Of a DNA stretch of 5,518 bases, positions 1-5,115 are shown piece after piece. The position numbers and the translations under genes were made by a program. Origin of the DNA: Hyphomicrobiales bacterium (GTDB taxonomy: Bacteria; Pseudomonadota; Alphaproteobacteria; Rhizobiales; Afifellaceae); NCBI GenBank assembly GCA_013812985.1, contig JACCSN010000663.1, forward strand, positions 1 through 5,518, read 5' to 3'. The notes under the pieces are model-generated. The model was not told the DNA's origin and ran no database searches. It saw nothing but the letters and a program-made list of their open reading frames with translations. Position 1 is the first letter of the stretch. Each line of letters starts with the position of its first letter.

Positions 1-53
1 CCCGAAAGATGGTCGAAATCGAATTCGAGATCATCGAGCGCGACAGCGCCTGA
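1..53 (+). CDS. C-terminal tail of an upstream gene (partial, unidentified)
   Basis: The frame beginning at base 3 is open from the window edge and ends with TGA at 51-53. It reads RKMVEIEFEIIERDSA. Codon use (ATC, GAG, CGC, GCC) matches the high-GC genes that follow. The VEIEFEII stretch resembles the last beta strand of RidA/YjgF-family proteins, which often end in a VEIE motif, but 17 codons are too few to assign a family. The 123 bases between this stop and the next gene mean it could belong to the same transcript. The function is unknown. Confidence 0.4.
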   Translation, partial: RKMVEIEFEIIERDSA

Positions 54-99
54 CCGAACTGCGGAGATGCATATAGGACCCGCAGCTTTGGAGCCCGTG

Positions 100-137
100 C
101 ATCCTTCGACGGCTCGCCTTGACGCGCTCGGAATGAC
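100..137. repeat. Degenerate half of a palindromic intergenic element
   Basis: The stretch ATCCTTCGAC-GGCTCGCCTT followed by GCGCTCGGAATGA resembles, with gaps and mismatches, the right half of the intact element at 5116-5226 (TCCTTCGAGGCTCGCCTTC, then GCACCTCAGGATGA). No matching left half is present, so it cannot form the long stem. It lies in the only sizeable gap in front of the operon (54-176), where I see no convincing promoter. It is probably a decayed or different-subtype copy of the same repeat family. Confidence 0.4.
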
Positions 138-176
138 ACCGTTACCATCGCTTCGAAGCGGGCGAGCAGGGCGGTT

Positions 177-959
177 GTGGAGCAGGGGGAGGAACATGTC
201 GCGCTGGTCACCGGCGCCGGCGGCGGGCTCGGGCGTGAAATAGCCGTCCAGCTTGCCCGGCGGGGCTGCCGGGTCGCGGCCCTCGACATAAATGCAATCG
301 GGGCGGCCGAAACGGCTTCGCTGTGCGCGGAGGCAAGCAAGTTCGCCCTTCCGATCGTCGCCGACCTGACGGCCGCCGGCTCGTGCGAAGCTGTCGTCCA
401 GCAGGTGAAGGCCAAGGGCGGCCGCTTCGACGTCCTCGTCAACAATGCCGGCTACGGCGCGATCGAACCGTTCCTCGACATGACCGAGGCGCTTTGGGAG
501 CGGACGCTGGCGGTCAATGTGCGGGCTCTGGCGCTGCTCTCGGCCGCGGCCGGCCGGGTGATGCGCGACCAGCGGTCCGGCCGCATCGTCAACATCACGT
601 CGCCAGCCTCCCGCATGGCCCTGCCGAACTACACCGCCTACGCGGCGAGCAAGGCCGGGGTCGATGCGATCACGCGGGCGGCGGCGGTGGCGCTCGCGCC
701 CTTCGGCGTGCTGGTCAACAGCGTCGCGCCCGGCATGATGGACACGGAGATGCAGCGCTCCACCGAAGCCGACCTCGCCCGGCTGGAAGGGCGGAGCGAT
801 CTGGACGCCTTTCTGGCGGAACGGACGAAACGCGTCCCGCTCGGCCGCCGCGTCGGCTGCGAGGAGGTCGCCGCCGCCGTGGTCTGGCTGGCCCTCGACG
901 CGCCCGATTACATCACGGCCGAACGGCTGAACATCAGCGGCGGCCTGGACAAGGATTGA
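177..959 (+). CDS. Short-chain dehydrogenase/reductase (SDR), classical type
   Basis: This 260-residue protein has the normal length of a classical SDR and should be a soluble NAD(P)-dependent oxidoreductase acting on an alcohol, sugar or polyol. The Rossmann motif TGAGGGLG is at residues 12-19. Asp37 at the end of beta-2 favours NAD over NADP. Asp63 fits the adenine-binding Asp, and NNAG is at 89-92. The catalytic tetrad is complete: Asn114, Ser142, Tyr155 and Lys159 (YAASK). NSVAPG at 181-186 is the usual cofactor-proximal motif. The start is GTG; no ATG in frame lies before the Rossmann motif and there is only a weak purine-rich stretch upstream. Its stop is six bases from the transketolase start, so it is very probably the first gene of the operon. 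A role in oxidising a sugar to a lactone or ketose is inferred from its neighbours. The substrate is not determinable; the family call is firm. Confidence 0.95.
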   Translation: MEQGEEHVALVTGAGGGLGREIAVQLARRGCRVAALDINAIGAAETASLCAEASKFALPIVADLTAAGSCEAVVQQVKAKGGRFDVLVNNAGYGAIEPFLDMTEALWERTLAVNVRALALLSAAAGRVMRDQRSGRIVNITSPASRMALPNYTAYAASKAGVDAITRAAAVALAPFGVLVNSVAPGMMDTEMQRSTEADLARLEGRSDLDAFLAERTKRVPLGRRVGCEEVAAAVVWLALDAPDYITAERLNISGGLDKD

Positions 960-965
960 CGCAGG

Positions 966-1814
966 ATGCGCGACAATCTCCGCGCCGGAGAGGCCGACCT
1001 CGCAGCCCTGCGGCTCCGGGCCACGAACATGCGCCGGCATATCCTCACGATGGCGCGCGGGCCGGGACAGGGCTATGTCGGCCAGGGGCTCGGCATCGCC
1101 GATGTTCTGGCCGCTCTCTACTTTCATGAGCTCCGTTACGATCCGCAGGATCTCGGCTGGCCCGACCGCGACCGCTTTCTCCTGTCGACGGGGCATTACT
1201 CGATCGCGCTCTGGGCGGCGTTGGCGGAGTGCGGTGTGCTGCCGCTTGCCGAGCTCGTCACCTACGGCGCCGACGACAGCCGGCTCGAAATGAGCACGCT
1301 CGACACGACGCCCGGCGTGGAGATCGTCGGCGGCTCGCTGGGGCACGGCTTGGGACAAGGGGTCGGAATGGTGCTCGGCCTGCGGCTCTCCCGATCGCCG
1401 GCGCGCGTCTTCGTCGAGCTCTCCGACGGCGAGATGCAGGAGGGCTCGACCTGGGAGGCCGCCATGTCGGGCGCCAGCTTCGGCCTCGACAACCTAGTGG
1501 CGCTCATCGATTGCAACGGCATCCAGGCGGACGGGGCGATCGTCCTCGACATGGAGCCTGTGGCTGAGAAATGGCGGGCCTTCGGCTGGGATACGGACGA
1601 GATCGACGGCAACGACATGGCCGAGATCGTCCGCGCGCTCCAGCGGGCGCGGGGCGAGACCGGCCGGCCGAAGGCGATCGTGCTGCGGACGCTACCGGGC
1701 AAGGGGGTGCCGACGCTTGAACGCCGCGAGAAAGCGCATTTCGTGCGGGTCGATGCGCATGAATGGGACGACCTGACGGCCGAGCTTGAGCGCGAGGCGG
1801 AGATGGCCCAGTGA
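966..1814 (+). CDS. Transketolase-like enzyme, N-terminal (thiamine diphosphate-binding) subunit
   Basis: This 282-residue protein matches the N-terminal half of split transketolases, which bind the ThDP diphosphate and Mg2+. Visible family blocks are GYVGQGLGIADVLAALYF (36-53), WPDRDRFLLSTGH (65-77), TPGVEIVGGSLGHGLGQGVG (115-134), the ThDP motif SDGEMQEG at 153-160 closing with DCNGIQADG (182-190), IDGND (213-217) and LPGKGVP (243-249). The motif is SDG rather than the usual GDG. By manual alignment to classical transketolase, the substrate-contacting histidines of the GH.GGSL and GHP motifs are replaced by Tyr37 and Met109, while His77 and His258 are kept. It starts six bases after the dehydrogenase stop and is followed by its partner subunit. 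The active enzyme should be a two-subunit cytoplasmic complex that transfers a C2 unit between sugars. The altered histidines leave the donor uncertain. Confidence 0.93.
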   Translation: MRDNLRAGEADLAALRLRATNMRRHILTMARGPGQGYVGQGLGIADVLAALYFHELRYDPQDLGWPDRDRFLLSTGHYSIALWAALAECGVLPLAELVTYGADDSRLEMSTLDTTPGVEIVGGSLGHGLGQGVGMVLGLRLSRSPARVFVELSDGEMQEGSTWEAAMSGASFGLDNLVALIDCNGIQADGAIVLDMEPVAEKWRAFGWDTDEIDGNDMAEIVRALQRARGETGRPKAIVLRTLPGKGVPTLERREKAHFVRVDAHEWDDLTAELEREAEMAQ

Positions 1815-1855
1815 CCACGTCCTTTATCGTGAGCACCGATGCGGCTCGGGTATTC

Positions 1856-1993
1856 TCCTCCTCTCCCGGGACGGGAGAGGCCGACTCGCGTAGCGAGCGG
1901 GTGAGGGTGGCGACGGTAGAGCGCTGCGCCGCGACCCTCACCCGGCTCCGAGCTTCGCTCGGGCTCCTCCTCTCCCGTCCCGGGAGAGGAGGA
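1856..1993. repeat. Cross-shaped palindromic element inside the operon
   Basis: Bases 1856-1880 and 1969-1993 are perfect 25-bp inverted repeats built on the core CTCTCCCGGGACGGGAGAG. Inside them, 1898-1908 (CGGGTGAGGGT) pairs perfectly with 1934-1944. Between outer and inner stems each side holds its own small hairpin: CTCGC-GTA-GCGAG at 1885-1897 and CCGAGC-TTC-GCTCGG at 1948-1962. The whole can fold into a four-armed structure, as RNA or as extruded DNA. It fills most of the 178-base gap between the two transketolase subunit genes and ends exactly at the A of the candidate ATG at 1993. It is probably a mobile or formerly mobile REP/BIME-like element; no transposase is nearby. In mRNA it could affect stability or the ratio of the two subunits. 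Confidence 0.9.
1983..1992 (+). promoter_or_regulatory. Ribosome binding site formed by the repeat edge
   Basis: GGAG at 1983-1986 lies six bases before the ATG at 1993 and is followed by a second AGG-AGG run. All of it belongs to the outer arm of the palindromic element. It is the best Shine-Dalgarno match in front of the C-terminal transketolase gene and argues for the 1993 start. The paired arm at 1856-1880 would hide it in a folded mRNA, so its strength may depend on RNA folding. Confidence 0.5.
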
Positions 1994-3015
1994 TGCCCGC
2001 CTTCAGGCGCTCGTATTCCTGGCGGGCCGCGGCCATGATCAAGTCCGGCCGCACTCTGGCCATGGGCCAGGACGTAGAGATCGAGGGTGCTCGCGCAAGT
2101 GTCGAAGCGCCGTTTGGGCAGGCCCTTGCCGAATTGGCTCGGGAGCGGCCCGAAATCGTCGGCCTGACGGCCGATCTCGGCAAATACACCGACATCTTGC
2201 CCTTCCGCGACGCCTTCCCGGACCGCTTCTTCAACGTCGGGATGGCGGAGCAGAACCTCATTGCCGTCGCCGCCGGCCTCGCGCGCACGGGCCGCATTCC
2301 CTACGTCACGACCTACGGCGTCTTCGCGACGCGCCGCGCCTACGATTTCATCGCCGTCGCCTGCGCGCACAGCGCCGTCCCCGTCAAGATCTTCGCCGGG
2401 CTGCCTGGGCTGACAACCGGCTATGGCGGCACGCATCAGGCGATCGAGGATTTGGCGCTGATGCGGATGATCCCCGGCCTCGTCGTGATCGATCCCTGCG
2501 ACGCCACGGAGATCGCGCAGGTGACGGAAGCCGTCGCCGAGCATCCGGGGCCGGCCTACGTCCGGCTCCTGCGCGGTAACGTCCCCGTCGTGCTCGACCC
2601 GGCGAGCTACCGCCTCGAGATCGGCAGGGCACAGCGCCTGCGCGAGGGAGGCGATGTCGGCATCATCTCCACCGGCTTCATGACCGAGCGGGCGCTCGCG
2701 GCCGCCGATGCGCTGGCCGGGCGCGGCGTCCATGTCTCGGTCCTGCACGCGCCGACGATCAAGCCGTTCGATTCGGACGCCGTGGCAGCCTTCGCCGGTT
2801 CCGTCGACAAGCTCGTCACGGCGGAGAACCATGTCGTCGCGGGTGGCCTTGCCAGCCTCTGCGCGGAGGCGCTCTTCGATGTGGGGATGCTGAAGCCGCT
2901 CCGCCGGATCGGCCTGCCCGACCGCTTCATCGAATGCGGGTCCGTCCCGCACCTGCAGGACCGCTATGGCCTGACGACCGACCGCATGATCGAAGCGATC
3001 GAAGCGCTCGCCTGA
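1993..3015 (+). CDS. Transketolase-like enzyme, C-terminal (pyrimidine-binding) subunit
   Basis: From 1993 the protein has 340 residues; the family core begins near ASVEAPFGQALAELA (35-49). GLTADLGKYT (57-66) and FFNVGMAEQNLI (79-90) follow. Glu86 of GMAEQN is the conserved Glu that activates the ThDP aminopyrimidine. YVTTYGVFATRRAYD (104-118) is the aromatic cofactor pocket, and GGTHQAIEDLA (145-155) carries the conserved substrate-side His148. The last third is the usual transketolase C-terminal domain. It should pair with the product of 966-1814. The start is uncertain: ATG 1993 has a Shine-Dalgarno sequence derived from the repeat; ATG 2035 (residue 15) overlaps the stop of a small upstream frame as ATGA; ATG 2062 (residue 24) is also possible. 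The first 14 residues look unlike the family and may be a by-product of the repeat insertion. Confidence 0.92.
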   Translation: MPAFRRSYSWRAAAMIKSGRTLAMGQDVEIEGARASVEAPFGQALAELARERPEIVGLTADLGKYTDILPFRDAFPDRFFNVGMAEQNLIAVAAGLARTGRIPYVTTYGVFATRRAYDFIAVACAHSAVPVKIFAGLPGLTTGYGGTHQAIEDLALMRMIPGLVVIDPCDATEIAQVTEAVAEHPGPAYVRLLRGNVPVVLDPASYRLEIGRAQRLREGGDVGIISTGFMTERALAAADALAGRGVHVSVLHAPTIKPFDSDAVAAFAGSVDKLVTAENHVVAGGLASLCAEALFDVGMLKPLRRIGLPDRFIECGSVPHLQDRYGLTTDRMIEAIEALA

Positions 3016-3038
3016 CGGCGGCTGCGCCAACCCTGCTC

Positions 3039-3042
3039 GGAG
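3039..3042 (+). promoter_or_regulatory. Ribosome binding site fixing the dehydratase GTG start
   Basis: GGAG sits eight bases before the GTG at 3051. The first residues from that GTG, MRITALETYTV, match the first beta strand of the enolase-superfamily N-terminal domain. The frame is open further upstream to an ATG at 2934, but that would overlap the transketolase gene by 82 bases and add 39 residues of unlikely composition. Confidence 0.6.
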
Positions 3043-3050
3043 CCTGGACC

Positions 3051-4247
3051 GTGCGCATCACCGCTTTGGAGACCTACACTGTCGGCGCCGGCTGGAAGAA
3101 CTGGCTCTTCGTCCGCGTCCTGACCGACGCCGGCATCAACGGCCTTGGCGAAGGCACGCTGAACGGCTTCATCCGGACGACCGAAGCGGCGGTGCGCGAG
3201 CTGGAGCAGTTCGTCGTCGGCCAGGATCCGCGGCGCATCAACGCGCTGGCCAAGCGCATGCTCGACAGTGTGTCGCTCGATGGCGGGCACATCCACCGCA
3301 CGGCGATCGCCGCCGTCGAGGTCGCCTGCTGGGACATCCTGGGCAAGTCGCTCGGCGCGCCGATCCATCAGCTGCTGGGCGGCCGCGTCCGCGACAGCGT
3401 GCTCGGCTACGCCAACGGCTGGTATCGGACCGAGCGCACGCCTGAAGCTTTCCTGGCCGCCGCCGGATCGGTCGTCGATCGCGGCTTCAAGGCCTTCAAG
3501 CTCGACCCGTTCGGGAACGCCCAGGGTTTCATTCGCGAGGACGAGCTGGAGCTCGCCTTTGAGATTCTCCGCACATTGCGCGGAAAACTCCCGCGCGACA
3601 TCCTGATCCTTGTTGACGTGCATGCGCGCTTCACCGAAACCGAAGCGCTCCGCGCGGCGCGGAAAATGGCGCCGCTCGGCATCTACTGGTGGGAGGAGCC
3701 GACCACGCGCGACCGCCAGGAGGCGGTGCATTCGGTGGCCGCCGCGAGCCCCATCCCCGTCGCCACCGGCGAGATGTACGACACGGTCGGCCAGTTCTTC
3801 ACGCTGGCCGAACGCGGCGGCGTCAACATTTTCCAGCCCGAGCCGATGTCGCTCGGCGGCATCGCCAACACGCTGGCGGTCGCCCACCTGGCGCTAGCCC
3901 ACGGCAGCTACATCGCGCCGCATCAAAGCGGCGGGCCGGTCGCCACCGCGGTGTGCCTGCAGCTCGCGGCCTGCGTGCCGAATTTCCTGATCCAGGAGCA
4001 CTTCGATCCGTTCAACGAGCCGTGGACGCAGGATCTCGTAAGCTGGCGGCCGGAGATCGATCCGGCGACCGGCCATCTGTCGCTGCCGGAGGCGCCCGGA
4101 CTCGGCCTGGAGCTGAACACAGAGGTGGCGCTGGCGCACCCTTATGACCCACAGGCATTTCTCAACATTCACGAGGAGGGTTGGGAGCGGCGGCTGGGCA
4201 GCCACTCTCAGCCGAATGCGATGCTTGTGTCTTCCCCTAGATATTGA
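3051..4247 (+). CDS. Enolase-superfamily sugar-acid dehydratase-like protein (mandelate racemase/muconate lactonizing type)
   Basis: From the GTG start the protein has 398 residues: an N-terminal capping domain (about 1-115) and a TIM barrel. Mg2+ ligands are Asp189 (in VDVH), Glu215 (WWEEPT) and Glu241 (ATGE), each 26 residues apart as in mandelate racemase and galactonate dehydratase. His191 in the DxH motif matches the second catalytic His of galactonate dehydratases. His291 (APHQSGGP) lies 50 residues after Glu241, exactly as in the family. The Asp that normally pairs with it, 23 residues after Glu241, is Glu264 (QPEPMSLGG). The second barrel strand reads KLDPFG (Lys150, Asp152), so the KxK motif of racemases is absent, which favours dehydration over racemisation. 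The likely reaction is loss of water from an aldonate to a 2-keto-3-deoxy acid; the substrate is unknown. It follows the transketolase stop by 35 bases. The last codons (CTT, TCT, AGA, TAT) are unlike the rest and may derive from the adjoining insert. Confidence 0.92.
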   Translation: MRITALETYTVGAGWKNWLFVRVLTDAGINGLGEGTLNGFIRTTEAAVRELEQFVVGQDPRRINALAKRMLDSVSLDGGHIHRTAIAAVEVACWDILGKSLGAPIHQLLGGRVRDSVLGYANGWYRTERTPEAFLAAAGSVVDRGFKAFKLDPFGNAQGFIREDELELAFEILRTLRGKLPRDILILVDVHARFTETEALRAARKMAPLGIYWWEEPTTRDRQEAVHSVAAASPIPVATGEMYDTVGQFFTLAERGGVNIFQPEPMSLGGIANTLAVAHLALAHGSYIAPHQSGGPVATAVCLQLAACVPNFLIQEHFDPFNEPWTQDLVSWRPEIDPATGHLSLPEAPGLGLELNTEVALAHPYDPQAFLNIHEEGWERRLGSHSQPNAMLVSSPRY

Positions 4248-4251
4248 TACC

Positions 4252-4272
4252 GTAAGACGTAAGTCGTCTTAC
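4252..4272. promoter_or_regulatory. Inverted repeat, probable operator of the toxin-antitoxin pair
   Basis: GTAAGACG at 4252-4259 and CGTCTTAC at 4265-4272 are perfect 8-bp arms around TAAGT, ending nine bases before the antitoxin ATG. A possible -35 TTGATA is at 4244-4249, overlapping the stop of the preceding gene, with only a poor -10 match near 4267. AbrB/MazE antitoxins, with their toxins, usually bind such palindromes to repress their own operon. Low GC and no T run argue against a terminator. Confidence 0.6.
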
Positions 4273-4281
4273 AGGCGGATT

Positions 4282-4503
4282 ATGTCTGACGCGCTCTCCC
4301 GAGTATCGAGCAAGTTTCAAACCGTGATTCCCAAGGAGGTCAGGCAAAGGTTGGCGCTCCGGACCGGGGATGTCTTGCGATTCCGCATGACGGACGAGGG
4401 GGCGATTTTACTCGATAAGCTCAGCCCTATCGCAGACGACCCGTTCGCCACTTTCACGGAGTGGGCCTCGGAAGAGGACGAACGGCTCTATGGTGACCTC
4501 TAA
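4282..4503 (+). CDS. AbrB/MazE-family antitoxin
   Basis: This 73-residue protein is of normal size for a type II antitoxin. Residues 5-46 form a SpoVT-AbrB swapped-hairpin DNA-binding domain, with SRVSSKFQTVIPKEVRQRL (6-24) then LRTGDVLRF (26-34) and GAILLDKL (40-47). The acidic tail DDPFATFTEWASEEDERLYGDL region (about 51-73) is the expected toxin-wrapping segment. The frame is open back to 4144, but the AbrB domain begins right after the ATG at 4282, which has AGGCGG just upstream and follows the operator palindrome, so this start is chosen. It overlaps the toxin gene by 14 bases, the usual translational coupling for such pairs. It is expected to neutralise the toxin and repress the pair. 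Base composition is lower in GC than the operon to its left, suggesting acquisition by transfer. Confidence 0.9.
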   Translation: MSDALSRVSSKFQTVIPKEVRQRLALRTGDVLRFRMTDEGAILLDKLSPIADDPFATFTEWASEEDERLYGDL

Positions 4504-4843
4504 CGCCACTCCGAACTCATGGGACGTAATCATCGTCCCGTTCCCCTACAGCGAACGCCTTGCCGAGAAGCGGCGGCCGGCGCTTGTGGTTTCAGGTGAT
4601 AAGCTGCATCAAGACGGGTTCGTCTGGATCGTGATGATAACCGGGGCAGGCAAGCCGCCACGAAACGGCGACCTGATCATTGGCGACCTAGCATCCACCG
4701 GACTCCCCGGCGCGTCGATGGTTCGCACGTCTAAACTGGCGACGGTTGAGCCTGATCGTATCCTCAGACGGACCGGCAATCTCGCCAGCGGCGAACGCGC
4801 CAACGTAAGCAAAGCGATCCAAGATTTCCTGGCCGCCGGATAG
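4490..4843 (+). CDS. MazF/PemK-family endoribonuclease toxin
   Basis: This 117-residue protein is the typical length of a MazF/PemK toxin. The fold opens with WDVIIVPFPYSE (11-22) and EKRRPALVV (26-34). Arg29, directly before Pro30, matches the catalytic Arg of the RPALV motif, and Thr51 (MITG) the catalytic Ser/Thr. GLPGASMVRTSKLATVE (about 73-89) is the conserved strand before the C-terminal helix (about 97-115). The family cuts single-stranded RNA at short specific sequences, and the antitoxin blocks it. Nothing suggests inactivation: the frame is complete and both expected catalytic residues are present. A GAGGA at 4474-4478 lies inside the antitoxin gene. A GTG at codon 2 is an alternative start. 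The recognised RNA sequence cannot be predicted. Confidence 0.9.
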   Translation: MVTSNATPNSWDVIIVPFPYSERLAEKRRPALVVSGDKLHQDGFVWIVMITGAGKPPRNGDLIIGDLASTGLPGASMVRTSKLATVEPDRILRRTGNLASGERANVSKAIQDFLAAG

Positions 4844-4851
4844 CGTCCTGA

Positions 4852-4881
4852 ATACGACCGTATCGATCCGGAGACCGTATC
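4852..4881. promoter_or_regulatory. Direct repeats in front of the HigA remnant, possible operator
   Basis: GACCGTATC occurs at 4856-4864 and again at 4873-4881, 17 bases apart, the second copy ending at the base before the ATG at 4882. The first copy also lies in a small inverted repeat, ATACG-AC-CGTAT (4852-4863). HigA antitoxins bind operators near their own start, so these may be leftover binding sites; they could equally be chance. Confidence 0.3.
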
Positions 4882-5082
4882 ATGGAGGAAAAGCTGATCC
4901 GTCCTCTTCGTAGCGAGGCTGACTACGATGCTGCGCTTGATGGAATCGAACGCTATTTCGACGATGAGCCACTGCCAGGCACGACCGACGCCGACCGCTT
5001 CGATCTGCTCGCAATCATGATGCGCTCCATCAGTGGTAATCCACGATGCGAACATCGTGAGCGTCCCCGCTTTGCCACCTAA
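4882..5082 (+). pseudogene. HigA-type antitoxin, N-terminal remnant without its DNA-binding domain
   Basis: The first 46 or so residues follow the N-terminal signature of HigA-family antitoxins: an IRPLRSEADYDAALDGIERY stretch (6-25), then an acidic segment, PGT (32-34) and DADRFDLLAIMM (36-47). After that the sequence leaves the family; the expected middle segment and the XRE-type helix-turn-helix are missing, and the frame stops at residue 66 where the family has roughly 110-140. A good GGAG at 4870-4873 lies eight bases before the ATG, so a short peptide could still be made. No HigB-type toxin lies next to it; the MazF-like gene ends 38 bases upstream. Most likely it is an antitoxin truncated by a deletion or insertion near 5022, close to the palindromic element at 5116. 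Confidence 0.65.
5042..5059. repeat. Small perfect hairpin after the HigA break
   Basis: CACGATG at 5042-5048 and CATCGTG at 5053-5059 are perfect 7-bp arms with a CGAA loop. There is no T run after it, so it is a weak terminator candidate. It lies about 20 bases past the point where the HigA similarity ends. Confidence 0.4.
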
Positions 5083-5115
5083 GAGCCTCCAGAAACGCAC
5101 GAATGCGCCACATAG

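Noticed and set aside
1938..2297. Minus-strand frame containing AAARQEYERLKAG, looking like a protein end
   Set aside because: The protein-like part is only about 15 codons; the rest is antisense to the transketolase C-subunit, so a gene remnant cannot be supported.
1504..3030. Very long minus-strand open frame (508 codons)
   Set aside because: It lies opposite two clearly recognised transketolase genes and crosses the palindrome. Its product is low-complexity Arg/Gly/Ala/Asp-rich with no family motif, the usual antisense shadow in high-GC DNA.
2934..3050. Longer start for the dehydratase-like gene at ATG 2934
   Set aside because: It overlaps the transketolase gene by 82 bases and adds residues unlike any enolase-superfamily N-terminus. 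GTG 3051 has a ribosome binding site and begins the conserved first strand.
2964..3887. Minus-strand open frame of 307 codons
   Set aside because: It is antisense to the dehydratase-like gene, whose metal ligands and His spacing prove the + strand frame. The minus-strand product has no recognisable domain.
4252..4272. Palindrome read as a transcription terminator of the catabolic operon
   Set aside because: The stem is short and not GC-rich, no T run follows, and it sits directly before the antitoxin start, so an operator is the better reading.
4144..4281. Longer start for the antitoxin gene at 4144
   Set aside because: It would overlap the dehydratase gene by about 100 bases and run through the operator palindrome. 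The AbrB domain begins right after the ATG at 4282.
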